Positions 15,647-24,588 of a DNA stretch of 64,000 nt are shown in pieces. Numbering within the stretch: position 1 is the stretch's first letter; each line of letters starts with the position of its first letter. Origin of the DNA: Acidovorax carolinensis (GTDB lineage: Bacteria > Pseudomonadota > Gammaproteobacteria > Burkholderiales > Burkholderiaceae_C); the NCBI RefSeq assembly GCF_002157145.1, contig NZ_CP021361.1, positions 1,550,001 through 1,614,000 of the forward strand, read 5' to 3'. Below the pieces are notes generated by a model. It did no database searches, was not told the DNA's origin, and saw only the letters and a list, made by a program, of their open reading frames with translations. The position numbers and the translations under genes are program-made.

Positions 15647-15832
15647 ATGAGCGCATTGCGTCTTGGCTCAGAGATCGCGCAGGAGCTTGGCTTTCAGTAC
15701 ATCGTGACGATGAATGAAGCCGATGCCTTCAAGGAAACCATCGATGGCTTCGACCTCAACGACTATGTGCTGCCTAAACGTTTGACCGATGCCACCGAAA
15801 ACGGTGGATTGTTTGGCATAAGGTTTGGATAA
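15647..15832 (+). pseudogene. C-terminal remnant of a DUF2326 (ABC-three-component-like) ATPase gene
   Basis: 61 codons: LGSEIAQELGFQYIVTMNEAD, then FDLNDYVLPKRLTDATENGG and LFGIRFG. This is the C-terminal end of DUF2326 proteins, the SMC-like ATPase component of ABC-three-component systems associated with anti-phage defence. The rest of the gene is absent; an in-frame stop precedes the ATG within six bases. It lies back to back with the truncated radC. I read it as the scar of a lost defence cargo. It is slightly AT-richer than the backbone. Confidence 0.7.
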
Positions 15833-15929
15833 ATAGATTGGTAGCAATTGGAATCTAGGCGTGGCGGCCGTCGCTGGCCTCCAATGGAAATAAAATGGAT
15901 AAGAAGACCAAGGGATCGTGGCTGATCCA

Positions 15930-16739
15930 TCACACCAATACCTTCGTGCTGCCATCCAGCTTGCGGTGAATCAGCGATACCAGCGTCAGGATGTCCAGCG
16001 CGTCCTGTTCGGACATGGGCCAATGCGTCTTGGGTGCATGGGCCAGCGGATTGCGCACGGCGCCGAACAGGCCGATCAGCAGGTTGGCAAAGCCTTTCTG
16101 CTCGCTCTTTTCGGACTCGGTGGTGAGTGGGCCCAAGACGAGAATGGGTTGCTGGCCCGCGAATGCCTTGTTCACCAAGTCAGCGCCATCGCCGTTCAGG
16201 CCCGACAGCAGGCGAATCCGCTCCGCAACGCCTTTCGTTGCCTCGAACACCGCATGGAAATAGTTTTCATCCAGCAGCTCGGCACGGCAATAGTTCAGCA
16301 CTTCCGCGTGGACGACGCGACTTTCCAGCGCGGCCTTGAGTCGTCCCGCGCGGGCGCGCGCGGCATCGAGCGTCGTGGCCTTGTCGGCGTGCCCGACCTT
16401 GCCGTCTTCGCGCACATAGAAACCGGAGAAGGCAAGGACAACATTCAGTTCGTCACGCCGCCATGCAAACGTCGCAGGGTCGCGGGCGTAGTTCACCGGG
16501 TTCATCGCGCGATTGATGAACATGATGAGATGGTTGCCGAGCTGGTGGTGGTTCTGCGCGCCGGCCAGCGCATTGAACAGCCGCTTCCACTTGGTCATGC
16601 CGGGCGACGTGTCGGCAACCTCGATTTCTTGCAGTAGGCGATCGATCTGCGTTCCGCTCAGGCCGCGCTCGGTATCGGCGAGCACGCGGCACGCGGCTTC
16701 AAGGTGCTGTGAGCTGAAAGGGTCAATTCGGGTCGCCAA
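15930..16739 (-). CDS. TIGR02391 (Ymh) family protein
   Basis: 269 residues from a TTG at 16739 preceded by AGGGAG. The C-terminal part (RIRLLSGLNGDGADLVNKAF, then LIGLFGAVRNPLAHAPKTHW and DALDILTLVSLIHRKLD) is the TIGR02391/Hypoth_Ymh pattern; the RNPxAH motif resembles the HEPN-type RxxxxH ribonuclease motif. The gene begins 21 bases after the antitoxin stop, so it is the third gene of the toxin-antitoxin operon. Ymh proteins are common on mobile islands and their function is unknown; an RNase-type effector is conceivable from the motif but unproven. Confidence 0.78.
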   Translation of the reverse strand: MATRIDPFSSQHLEAACRVLADTERGLSGTQIDRLLQEIEVADTSPGMTKWKRLFNALAGAQNHHQLGNHLIMFINRAMNPVNYARDPATFAWRRDELNVVLAFSGFYVREDGKVGHADKATTLDAARARAGRLKAALESRVVHAEVLNYCRAELLDENYFHAVFEATKGVAERIRLLSGLNGDGADLVNKAFAGQQPILVLGPLTTESEKSEQKGFANLLIGLFGAVRNPLAHAPKTHWPMSEQDALDILTLVSLIHRKLDGSTKVLV

Positions 16740-16760
16740 TACTGTCTCCCTCGCCAGGCA

Positions 16761-17063
16761 TCAGATGATGGCCTGCAAGCCCTTGTCGGCGATGACGTTG
16801 AGCAGTTTGAGCGCTGGCCCCGTGGGATGGGTGTCGCCTTGCTCCCACTTGCGCACAGTCGAGGCCGATGTGTGCAAATGAAGAGCGAACACCGGCTGGC
16901 TGAACTTCAAGGCTTCGCGCAGGCGTTTGATGTCAGCAGCATTGAACTCCCGCACCGGCGGCGGGCAGATCGCGTCGAACTCGCGCATCGTCACCTTGCT
17001 GATCGCTCCCGCTTCGTGGAGCGCAGACAGGTCGTCACGCAGGGATTCAATGATCTTGCTCAC
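16761..17063 (-). CDS. XRE-family antitoxin of a RelE-type toxin-antitoxin pair
   Basis: 100 residues from a GTG at 17063 with GGAGG six bases upstream. The N-terminal half (VSKIIESLRDDLSALHEAGA, SKVTMREFDAICPP) is the neutralising extension typical of HigA/NadS antitoxins; the C-terminal half (IKRLREALKFSQPVFALHL, STVRKWEQGDTHPTGPALKL) is the HTH. The start overlaps the toxin gene by 17 bases, giving toxin-first order and translational coupling. It should bind the toxin and repress the operon at the palindrome 17449-17459. Confidence 0.85.
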   Translation of the reverse strand: MSKIIESLRDDLSALHEAGAISKVTMREFDAICPPPVREFNAADIKRLREALKFSQPVFALHLHTSASTVRKWEQGDTHPTGPALKLLNVIADKGLQAII

Positions 17064-17430
17064 AATGCACCTCCAATAACACGCCCGACTGCAACGCCTT
17101 CGACAAGGCTTCGGCGGACAGTTCCAGGAACACTTTGCCGGCGAACTGCAGCGCCTTCTTTTCGTCCTGTGTGATGTTTGCCTTGTCGCTCTTGGGGAAC
17201 CCATACAGGAACACGTAGCAGCTACCGAACCGGGCCGACAGCAGCGTGCGGTAGCCGCCGCTCTTGCCACCGCCGGGGCGGGCCACCCGCTTCTTGTAGA
17301 GGAAGCCGCCCAAGTCCGCGTCAATCAGACCGCTTTCCATCTCCTGAACCGCCTTGCACAAGGCGGCATCAGGCAGCTTTTCGCCCGCCTGCCACCGCGC
17401 AAAGTCCCTCCGCTTGAGGACGATGGTCAT
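17047..17430 (-). CDS. RelE/HigB-family toxin (PF06296 type)
   Basis: 127 residues starting MTIVLKRRDFARWQAGEKLP. The core SGLIDADLGGFLYKKRVARP, GGGKSGGYRTLLSARFGSCY, VFLYGFPKSDKANIT is the pattern of the RelE-like toxin family that pairs with an XRE antitoxin. Such toxins are ribosome-dependent or free mRNA interferases. The ATG at 17430 follows GGAGGT by five bases; an in-frame TTG four codons upstream overlaps that site and is less likely. On an ICE this module probably helps stable maintenance. Confidence 0.85.
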   Translation of the reverse strand: MTIVLKRRDFARWQAGEKLPDAALCKAVQEMESGLIDADLGGFLYKKRVARPGGGKSGGYRTLLSARFGSCYVFLYGFPKSDKANITQDEKKALQFAGKVFLELSAEALSKALQSGVLLEVHCEQDH

Positions 17431-17448
17431 CTTGACCTCCAAACTATA

Positions 17449-17459
17449 CCCGAAACGGG
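17449..17459. promoter_or_regulatory. Palindromic operator and promoter of the toxin-antitoxin operon
   Basis: CCCGAAACGGG is a perfect palindrome about 20 bases upstream of the toxin start. On the minus strand it is followed at once by TATAGT, a good -10 box, so an antitoxin bound here would block RNA polymerase. Confidence 0.65.
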
Positions 17460-17569
17460 CACACTTTTCCAGTCGCCAGCGCGATGTACGGGCGGGGAGG
17501 GCAGCCGAGCCGATTGGCTTGACGGCGACACGGCAATCAGGGGCGCCATGGCGAGTTTCTGGTTACTGA

Positions 17570-18772
17570 TCATGTGGTTACCTCTTTCGGTTCTTGGCGC
17601 GTGCTGACGACCGACTTGCGCCGGCTCGCCACCAACTCGGCCGCCTTACGCACCGGGTCGTCCTCGGTGTGGACGTAGCGCATGAACATCGCCACGGTCT
17701 TGTGCGCGGTCAGCGCCATGCCGACCTTGACGGGGATACCGGAATTGGCAATGTCGGTCGCTGAGCGGTGGCGGATACCGTGGGTGCCGACCTTCGGTAC
17801 TCCGGCGCGATCAAGGATGCGCCGCCATGCCTGATAGTAAGAATGGGGGCCGAGTGGCTTGTCATGGTCGAGGATAGCCGGGCAGACGTAGGGCGACTGG
17901 TCATAGCGAGGCGCGTTCGTCAGTAGCTGGCGGACTTCCTCGCTCAACGGCTTGGACATATCGCCCGTCTTGCTGTCCGGCCAGACAACCCGGCCATTGG
18001 GCAAGTCGAGCCAATCCCACTGCAACAGCAGGATCTCCGACATTCGGGCCGCGAACTCGAATTGCAGCCGGACGGCCAGCAGATAGATCGGGTGTTCCAG
18101 TCCCTCGGCCTCGGCCTTGTCCAAGTAGGCGAACAGGCTGGCCATCTGTTCGTCGGTGATGAGCCGGGTCGAGCCTTTTTCCGGGTACTTGGGCACGTGG
18201 CGGCAGGGATTGGAGCCATCGGGCCGATAGCCCCACAGTTCGGCAAGGTTGAACATCTTTCGGACGAGCGACAGCACGCGGTTGGCCTGGGTGGGTGACT
18301 TCTCCATGCGCTTCATCAGCGCGGTGATGTCGTGGCGCGTGACCTCGTGAACCTTCTTGCTACCGAAGGCCGGGATGACAAAGCTGTCGATCTGGTACTG
18401 GTAGCCGGCCTGCGTGCTGGGCTTGTTGTGCGGCTTGGAGTGGTCGTCCATGAACCGGCCGCACAGTTCCTTGACCGTCGGCGCCTTGCGGGCTTCGGCC
18501 TTGTCGTGGCCAGGGTCGCCGCCGCGCCGGACTTCGGCCAGCCAGTCTTGCGCCAGCGATCGTGCTTGTTCGACCGTCAGCTCGCCGAATTGGCCGAGTG
18601 CCGGCTTGCGCCGCACGCCGGAGTTTGTGCGGTACTGAACCATGAATACCTTGCGCCCGGTTGGTGTAACCTTGCACAAGAAGCCCGGAACGAGCGTATC
18701 CCGGAGTTCCACGTCGCAGGTCTGCGCCTGCGCCGTGTCAACGACGGACTTTGTGAGTTTGATCTTCGCCAT
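17570..18772 (-). CDS. int: Tyrosine-type site-specific integrase of the ICE
   Basis: 400 residues starting MAKIKLTKSVVDTAQAQTCD, with AGGAG seven bases before the ATG. The N-terminal arm-binding domain (DUF4102-like, about 1-90) is followed by a SAM-like core-binding domain (98-190) and the catalytic domain with R243 (AARMSEILLLQW), H331-G-I-R334, H357-K and Tyr366 (FMRYVHTEDD). All catalytic residues are present, so it should be active. It lies at the right end of the element, 176 bases from the tRNA-Leu fragment that marks the attachment site, and is transcribed inward, away from the chromosome. It should recombine attL and attR for integration and excision. Confidence 0.93.
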   Translation of the reverse strand: MAKIKLTKSVVDTAQAQTCDVELRDTLVPGFLCKVTPTGRKVFMVQYRTNSGVRRKPALGQFGELTVEQARSLAQDWLAEVRRGGDPGHDKAEARKAPTVKELCGRFMDDHSKPHNKPSTQAGYQYQIDSFVIPAFGSKKVHEVTRHDITALMKRMEKSPTQANRVLSLVRKMFNLAELWGYRPDGSNPCRHVPKYPEKGSTRLITDEQMASLFAYLDKAEAEGLEHPIYLLAVRLQFEFAARMSEILLLQWDWLDLPNGRVVWPDSKTGDMSKPLSEEVRQLLTNAPRYDQSPYVCPAILDHDKPLGPHSYYQAWRRILDRAGVPKVGTHGIRHRSATDIANSGIPVKVGMALTAHKTVAMFMRYVHTEDDPVRKAAELVASRRKSVVSTRQEPKEVTT

Positions 18773-18948
18773 GAGGTGCTCCTGAAAGGCTCCGATTCCA
18801 GGGGCCGGCTAGGAGCCAAGCGTAAGGGAACCGGGGCGGATTGCATCGCGCACCGGGATATGATGGGAGTCATTGGCCTCGGGGAAAACCTGCCACAGCA
18901 AGCCTCATCCAAGCCTAGCGTTAACCCGGCGCGGATGTCATGCTCTGG

Positions 18949-19009
18949 CTTAAAATCCGCCGCTTTCCTGAAAAGGGGCGTGCCGGTTCGACCCCGGCTC
19001 GGGGCACCA
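18949..19009 (+). repeat. attR: 3' fragment of tRNA-Leu(UAA)
   Basis: From CTTAAAATCCGCCGC (anticodon loop with TAA) through the variable arm, the T arm (GCCGG-TTCGACC-CCGGC) and acceptor TCGGGGC-A-CCA. The 5' half is absent: upstream bases do not form acceptor, D arm or anticodon stem. This is the displaced 3' part of a tRNA-Leu gene. Integration within the anticodon loop would have supplied an equivalent 3' end to the intact tRNA at the other end of the element, outside the window. It fixes the ICE/chromosome boundary near 19009. Confidence 0.85.
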
Positions 19010-19022
19010 CTACGATTCAATC

Positions 19023-19658
19023 ATGTCAAGTTACAACGCTCCCTTTGAAATCCACGTCCACGGACAGGTCCAGTTGCGTGCCGATGCCAGCTTCGACCAG
19101 CTCCAAGAGGCGCTCAAACCCCTCTGGAAATACGCCGGAGCCCGCTCGCTGGCCGATGGCGCGGCGAGCGCATACGAGGAAGAGCCTGGCATCAAGTTCG
19201 ATGCGCAAGACCACATGCTGCAAATTTGCTGGACGGTGCGTGGCGACGAGGATTTTCGCCAGTCGCTCGACGAGATGTGCATGAGCCTCAACGAACTCGC
19301 TGAACTCGGTGCCGCCATCGAGGTCACGTTCTATGACGCCGATTTTGATGAAGACGAGGAAGACGATGGCACCGAGTCGCGCGACGACTTCGTGATGCTG
19401 TTCGTGGGCCCCACGCCAGCGGCCATCATGCAGGTGCAGCGTGATTTGCTGGTGCAGGATGTCGTGAACATGATGGAGCGCCACTTTGACGGCGCCGAGT
19501 TGGGCGGCGTGGTGGCCGAAATCGACAAGCTGTTCACGCAGCGTTTCGACGCCCTGGTCAATTCGCTCGAAATTGGCAAACCTCCGCGTGGCTCGGGCGG
19601 GCCTGGCGGCTCGGGTGGCGGCCACGGCGGCGGGCGCCGGCCGCGCCACCTGCACTGA
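19023..19658 (+). CDS. Conserved hypothetical protein (possibly DUF6806)
   Basis: 211 residues starting MSSYNAPFEIHVHGQVQLRA. A mixed alpha/beta domain with FDQLQEALKPLWKYAGARSL and HMLQICWTVRGDEDFRQSLD, an acidic linker DADFDEDEEDDGTES, a helical part (LLVQDVVNMMERHFDGAELG) and a glycine-rich, histidine-ending tail. No signal or membrane segment. It starts 14 bases after the tRNA 3' end, without a clear ribosome site, and is the first chromosomal gene. I believe relatives in Comamonadaceae are labelled DUF6806, but am not certain. Function unknown. Confidence 0.7.
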   Translation: MSSYNAPFEIHVHGQVQLRADASFDQLQEALKPLWKYAGARSLADGAASAYEEEPGIKFDAQDHMLQICWTVRGDEDFRQSLDEMCMSLNELAELGAAIEVTFYDADFDEDEEDDGTESRDDFVMLFVGPTPAAIMQVQRDLLVQDVVNMMERHFDGAELGGVVAEIDKLFTQRFDALVNSLEIGKPPRGSGGPGGSGGGHGGGRRPRHLH

Positions 19659-19736
19659 GAACGCAGTTTCAGCGGCTGCGGCGCGCTACGGGTTTCATCC
19701 TGCGTGCTGCCCGGCGCAGCCTTTGCCGGTGATTTC

Positions 19737-20255
19737 ATGAAAACCGAATTGCCCTATCTGCGCACCTACCCCGAGTCGCTGCAAGACCAGGCCCGGCAGT
19801 TGCTGGGCGAGGGGCAGCTCGGCGCTGTGCTGCTGCGCAAGTATCCCCAGCCGCATGCGGTGCGCAGCGACAAGGCCCTGTACGACTACGCTGCAGAACT
19901 GAAGGCCCGCCATCTGCGCAACGCAGGCACGGTGAACAAGGTCGTTTTTGACAGCAAGATCCATGTGGTGCGCCATGCGCTGGGCTTGCATACCTCGGTG
20001 TCGCGCGTGCAGGGCAATCGCCTGGCGGCCAAGCACGAGATCCGCGTTGCCGCCATGTTCAAGCAGGGTCCGGACGAGTTCTTGCGCATGATCGTGGTGC
20101 ACGAATTGGCCCACTTGCGCGAAAAAGACCACGACAAGGCGTTCTACAAGCTGTGCGAGCACATGGAGCCGCAATATCACCAGTATGAGTTCGATGTGCG
20201 CCTGTACCTCACGCACCTGGAGCACGCGGGCGAGCGTCTGTGGGCGGTGGAATAG
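19737..20255 (+). CDS. YgjP-like zinc metallopeptidase-domain protein
   Basis: 172 residues starting MKTELPYLRTYPESLQDQAR. The zincin motif HELAH lies in EFLRMIVVHELAHLREKDHD, followed by FYKLCEHMEPQYHQYEFDVR, the pattern of the YgjP/DUF45 group (M48-like). E. coli YgjP has been reported as a UTP pyrophosphatase, while most relatives are annotated as metallopeptidases; I cannot say which applies. The start ATG at 19737 has only a weak site; it follows the preceding gene by about 80 bases in the same direction. Confidence 0.8.
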   Translation: MKTELPYLRTYPESLQDQARQLLGEGQLGAVLLRKYPQPHAVRSDKALYDYAAELKARHLRNAGTVNKVVFDSKIHVVRHALGLHTSVSRVQGNRLAAKHEIRVAAMFKQGPDEFLRMIVVHELAHLREKDHDKAFYKLCEHMEPQYHQYEFDVRLYLTHLEHAGERLWAVE

Positions 20256-20262
20256 CTATCTA

Positions 20263-20312
20263 TTCAATAGCTGCTCGCGCTTTATCAGTAAGCGCTGCGG
20301 GCTGATTTGACC
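20263..20312. repeat. Comamonadaceae-type intergenic repeat R1
   Basis: CAATAGCTGCTCGCGCTTTA, a short loop, then TAAGCGCTGCGGGCTGATTTG. Same family as R2 to R7 in this window: AATAGCT, a palindromic GCGCTT/AAGCGC stem, and a (C/G)ATTTG-like end. Lies between convergent genes. Confidence 0.75.
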
Positions 20313-20317
20313 TGAAT

Positions 20318-21177
20318 TCAGGGAATGGCGACGGTGTCACAGCAGTCGGGGGGCAGCTGCAGCCAGCGCTCTGCTGCCGCCTGCAGGGGGCCCAGTGCCC
20401 CCGTGGTGAGCAGGCGCACGGATGCGGTCGCGTTGGTGACCGCATCCTCGGGGGCCAGCAGCGCATCCTTGTGCAGCAAACGCCGCGTCTGCCGCGCCAC
20501 CGGCTCGCCGGTTTCGATCAGCCGCACCTGCGGGCCGACCAATGCACGCAGTTCGTCGGCCACAAACACATAGTGCGTGCAACCCAGCACCAGCGTGTCG
20601 ATCTGGCCGGATTCGGTGCCAAATGGGCCCATGGCGCTGATATAGCGTGCGCAAAGCGCTCTTGTTTCTGTAGTTAGAGGATCGGCGGGCAAGGGCTGCG
20701 CCGTGCTGTTTTCAATGGCGCGGGCCAGGCCATCGCAGGGCTGGACCACGAACTCTGCCTGCCCCGCCACCGAGGCCAGCAGCCTGGAAAATTTGTCGCT
20801 GCTCAGCGTGCCGCGCGTACCGATGACGCCAACGCGCCCGGTCTTGCTCAGCACTGCTGCGGGTTTGAGTGCGGGCTCCAGCCCCACCGCCGGCAGGTCG
20901 GGCTGGCTGCTGCGCACTTCATGGATGGCGGCGGCCGTGGCCGTATTGCAGGCCACCACCAGTGCCTTGATGTGGTGCTGCTCGCGCAGGTAGCGTGTGA
21001 TGGCATGCGTGCGGGCGCTCACGAAGGCGTCGCCCCGCGCATCGCCATAGGGCGCATTGCCGCTGTCGGCCAGATAGACAAAGCGCTCGTGGGGCAACTC
21101 GGCCCGCAGCGCCTGCAGCACGCTCAGGCCCCGATGCCACTGTCGAAAACGCCAATGGGTTGCGCAGCTCGGTTCAT
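20318..21177 (-). CDS. murI: Glutamate racemase, apparent frameshift near the N terminus
   Basis: Makes D-glutamate for peptidoglycan. Reading from the ATG at 21177 gives MNRAAQPIGVFDSGIG, the catalytic Asp region, and then the frame breaks; from 21121 on, LQALRAELPHERFVYLADSG continues in another frame to the end (IP at 20318). The other family motifs are intact: VVACNTATAAAI (catalytic Cys) and LVLGCTHYVF (second Cys). The break is at the C-run 21129-21132 (four C; five would restore FDSGIGGLSVLQ). Corrected length is about 286 residues, normal for MurI. Because murI is usually essential, a sequencing error is likely unless a second racemase exists. Confidence 0.88.
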
Positions 21178-21277
21178 GGTGTCAGGGCGGATAAGAAAAA
21201 GGGGGCATGGCGGCACTCCACCCGGGGTGCGCGGATGGCGCAGCCGCGCTTTGGGCGGACCGCCATGCCCGGTGGCA

Positions 21278-22846
21278 TCAGGCTGCTGCGACTTCGATGC
21301 CCTTGAATTCGCCCGTGGCGATGCGCTTTTGCCACTCGGCCGGGCCGGTGATGTGGGCGCTGGTACCGCCGGAATCCACTGCCACGGTCACGGGCATGTC
21401 GACCACGTCAAATTCGTAGATGGCTTCCATGCCCAGGTCTTCAAAGCCCACCACCTTGGCGGTCTTGATGGCCTTGCTGACCAGGTAAGCGGCGCCGCCC
21501 ACGGCCATCAGGTAGGCGCTCTTGTGGTTCTTGATGGACTCGATGGCCACGGGGCCGCGCTCGGCCTTGCCGATCATGGCAATGAGGCCGGTCTTCTCGA
21601 GCATCATGTCGGTGAACTTGTCCATGCGCGTGGCGGTGGTGGGGCCGGCGGGGCCCACGGCTTCGTCGCGCACGGGGTCCACCGGGCCCACGTAATAAAT
21701 CACGCGGTTGGTGAAGTCCACGGGCAGCTTCTCGCCCTTGGCCAGCATGTCCTGGATGCGCTTGTGCGCGGCATCGCGGCCCGTGAGCATCTTGCCGTTG
21801 AGCAGCAGGGTGTCGCCGGGCTTCCAGCTGGCCACTTCTTCCTTGGTGAGGGTGTCGAGGTTGACCTTCTTGCTCTTGTTGTAGTCGGGCGTCCAGTTGA
21901 CGTTGGGCCACAGGTCCAGGCTGGGCGGCGTGAGGTAAACGGGGCCCGAGCCATCCATCACGAAGTGCGCGTGGCGCGTGGCGGCGCAGTTGGGGATCAT
22001 GGCAATGGGCTTGCTGGCCGCGTGCGTCGGGTACATCTTGATCTTGACGTCGAGCACCGTGGTCAGGCCGCCCAGGCCTTGGGCGCCGATGCCCAGGGCG
22101 TTGACCTTTTCAAACAGCTCCAGGCGCAGGGCTTCGACCTTGTCGAGCGCAGGGCCACCGGTCTTGGCCGCTTCGGCCTTGGCCTGCAGCTCGTACATAT
22201 CGAGGTCGTCCATCAGGCTTTCCTTGGCCATGAGCACGGCCTTTTCAGCCGTGCCGCCGATGCCGATGCCCAGCATGCCGGGCGGGCACCAGCCGGCGCC
22301 CATGGTGGGCACGGTATTCAGCACCCAGTCCACCACGCTGTCGCTGGGGTTGAGCATGTACATCTTGGATTTGTTTTCCGAACCGCCGCCCTTGGCCGCC
22401 ACGGTGATGTCCACGGTGTTGCCGGGCACGATTTCGGTGAAGATCACGGCGGGCGTGTTGTCCTTGGTGTTCTTGCGGTCGAACTGCGGGTCGGCCACCA
22501 CGCTGGCGCGCAGGGTGTTGTCGGGGTGGTTGTAGCCACGGCGCACGCCTTCGTTGATGGCGTCGTCCAGGCTACCGGTAAAGCCTTCCCAGCGCACGTC
22601 CATGCCCACCTTCAGGAAGACGTTGACGATGCCGGTGTCCTGGCAGATGGGGCGCTGGCCGGTGGCGCTCATCTTGCTGTTGGTGAGGATTTGCGCAATC
22701 GCATCCTTGGCCGCGGGGCTTTGTTCGCGCTCGTAGGCGCGGGCCAGGTGGGCAATGTAGTCGGCGGGGTGGTAGTAGCTGATGTACTGCAACGCGGCGG
22801 CGATGGACTCGATCAGGTCTGCTTGGCGAATGGAGGTCGTGGTCAT
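21278..22846 (-). CDS. fumA: Class I (iron-sulfur) fumarate hydratase
   Basis: 522 residues starting [20 protein letters not shown]. Cysteines for the 4Fe-4S cluster are in [29 protein letters not shown] and [11 protein letters not shown]; the C-terminal domain ([24 protein letters not shown]) is also typical. It interconverts fumarate and malate in the TCA cycle and is oxygen-labile. It is divergent from the oxygen-stable class II fumarase gene with about 200 bases between the starts, an arrangement that would allow switching between the two by oxygen or iron supply. The gene symbol could equally be fumB; E. coli FumA and FumB are the same class. Confidence 0.92.
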   Translation of the reverse strand: MTTTSIRQADLIESIAAALQYISYYHPADYIAHLARAYEREQSPAAKDAIAQILTNSKMSATGQRPICQDTGIVNVFLKVGMDVRWEGFTGSLDDAINEGVRRGYNHPDNTLRASVVADPQFDRKNTKDNTPAVIFTEIVPGNTVDITVAAKGGGSENKSKMYMLNPSDSVVDWVLNTVPTMGAGWCPPGMLGIGIGGTAEKAVLMAKESLMDDLDMYELQAKAEAAKTGGPALDKVEALRLELFEKVNALGIGAQGLGGLTTVLDVKIKMYPTHAASKPIAMIPNCAATRHAHFVMDGSGPVYLTPPSLDLWPNVNWTPDYNKSKKVNLDTLTKEEVASWKPGDTLLLNGKMLTGRDAAHKRIQDMLAKGEKLPVDFTNRVIYYVGPVDPVRDEAVGPAGPTTATRMDKFTDMMLEKTGLIAMIGKAERGPVAIESIKNHKSAYLMAVGGAAYLVSKAIKTAKVVGFEDLGMEAIYEFDVVDMPVTVAVDSGGTSAHITGPAEWQKRIATGEFKGIEVAAA

Positions 22847-23049
22847 GGCAGGTGGGGTCAGTGGGGAAAATCGCGAACCCCGAATTATCCCCCTGCCGAC
22901 TTGCGCGGTGCTGTCAGGGGTTGATGGAGGGCCACGTGGGCGGCGGTCGCGGCCACGGTGGTGGCGCAGGACCGGGTTCCGTGGGTATGCTGCGCCCTGG
23001 TGTTCCGATCCCTTCACTCCATTCGCTCGCCGAGCGGCAAGGCACAACT

Positions 23050-24459
23050 GTGACGACATCCCGACCCGACGCGACCGCATTCCGCACCGAAAAAGACACT
23101 TTCGGCCCCATCGACGTGCCCGCCCAGCGCCTGTGGGGGGCGCAGACCCAGCGGTCGCTGCAGCATTTTGATATCTCGGGCGAGCGCATGGCGCCGGAAC
23201 TGATTCGCGCCCTGGCCCAGGTCAAGCGCGCCAGCGCCTATGTGAACAACGCGCTGGAACTGCTCGATACCGCCAAGACCACAGCCATTGTGGCGGCGGC
23301 CGACGAGGTGATCGCAGGCGGCCATTTGCAGGAGTTTCCGCTGGTGGTGTGGCAGACCGGATCGGGCACGCAGACCAACATGAACATGAACGAGGTGCTG
23401 GCCAACCGCGCCAGCGAGCTGCTGGGTGGCCCGCGCGGCGAGGCGCGCCTGGTGCATCCCAACGACGATGTGAACAAGAGCCAGTCGAGCAACGACGTGT
23501 TTCCCACGGCCATGCACCTGGCCGCCGTGGATGCGCTGATGCACCGGCTGTTGCCCGCCTTGCAGCAGCTGCGCGCCACGCTGGCCGCCAAGGCGGCGGC
23601 GTTTGATGGCATTGTCAAGATTGGCCGCACCCATCTGCAGGACGCCACGCCGCTCACCCTTGGGCAGGAAATTTCAGGCTGGGTGGCGCAGCTGCAGCAT
23701 GGCGAGCAGCATGTGCGCGGCGCGCTGCCCCATTTGTGCGAACTGGCCCTGGGCGGCACCGCCGTGGGAACCGGGCTTAACGCACCCGCCGGTTATGCCG
23801 CGGCGGTGGCCCGCGAACTGGCCGATCTGACGGGGCTGCCCCTGGTCACCGCGCCCAACAAGTTCGAGGCCCTGGCCAGCTGCGACGCGCTGGTGCATGG
23901 CCACGGCGCACTCAAAACCCTGGCGGCCAGCCTGATGAAGATCGCCAACGATGTGCGCTGGCTGGCCAGCGGGCCGCGCAGCGGGCTGGGTGAAATCACG
24001 ATTCCCGAGAACGAGCCGGGCTCGTCCATCATGCCGGGCAAGGTCAACCCCACGCAGTGCGAGGCGCTGACCATGCTGTGCGCCCAGGTCTTGGGCAACG
24101 ATGTGGCCATCAACATTGGGGGCGCGTCGGGCAACTTCGAGCTCAATGTGTTTCGCCCCCTGGTCATCCACAACTTTTTGCAGAGCGTGCGCCTGCTGGC
24201 CGATGGCATGGCCAGCTTCGACCACCATTGCGCCCAGGGCATCGAACCCCACCGCGCGCGCATGGCCGAGCTGGTGGAGCGTTCGCTGATGCTGGTGACT
24301 GCGCTCAATCCGCACATCGGCTACGACAAGGCCGCGCAGATTGCCAAGAAGGCGCATACCGAAGGCAGCAGCCTGCGCGACGCGGCCATTGCCTCGGGCC
24401 ATGTCACGGCCGAGCAGTTTGATGCCTGGGTAGTGCCGCAAGACATGGTGGGCCGTTAG
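23050..24459 (+). CDS. fumC: Class II fumarate hydratase
   Basis: 469 residues from a GTG at 23050 with AAGG seven bases upstream. The fumarase/aspartase signature [11 protein letters not shown] is intact, as are [31 protein letters not shown] and [20 protein letters not shown]. Length matches FumC (about 465). Upstream in-frame codons are arginine/glycine-rich and unlike the family, so the GTG start is preferred. It is the iron-independent enzyme, divergent from fumA. Confidence 0.93.
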   Translation: MTTSRPDATAFRTEKDTFGPIDVPAQRLWGAQTQRSLQHFDISGERMAPELIRALAQVKRASAYVNNALELLDTAKTTAIVAAADEVIAGGHLQEFPLVVWQTGSGTQTNMNMNEVLANRASELLGGPRGEARLVHPNDDVNKSQSSNDVFPTAMHLAAVDALMHRLLPALQQLRATLAAKAAAFDGIVKIGRTHLQDATPLTLGQEISGWVAQLQHGEQHVRGALPHLCELALGGTAVGTGLNAPAGYAAAVARELADLTGLPLVTAPNKFEALASCDALVHGHGALKTLAASLMKIANDVRWLASGPRSGLGEITIPENEPGSSIMPGKVNPTQCEALTMLCAQVLGNDVAINIGGASGNFELNVFRPLVIHNFLQSVRLLADGMASFDHHCAQGIEPHRARMAELVERSLMLVTALNPHIGYDKAAQIAKKAHTEGSSLRDAAIASGHVTAEQFDAWVVPQDMVGR

Positions 24460-24520
24460 CCTGCATCCGCCAGCGTGCATTGCACCGCACGCCGGCAGTC
24501 ATGCGGCGCTGCATTTACGC

Positions 24521-24575
24521 TATAAAAATATAGCTAATGGCGCTTATTGGTAAAGCGCTAGGGCCTTATTTGGCT
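24521..24575. repeat. Comamonadaceae-type intergenic repeat R2
   Basis: AAATATAGCTAATGGCGCTTATTGGTAAAGCGCTAGGGCC-type sequence ending TTATTTGGC, between convergent fumC and proX. The GCGCTT/AAGCGC stem is conserved. Confidence 0.75.
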
Positions 24576-24588
24576 GCGAAGTGGCGGT

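Noticed and set aside
18900..19009. Complete tRNA-Leu gene
   Set aside because: No acceptor 5' strand, D arm or 5' anticodon stem upstream of 18949; only the 3' part is present.
20921..22924. 667-codon open frame antisense to fumA
   Set aside because: Shadow with repeated HGHG-type composition; fumA is certain.
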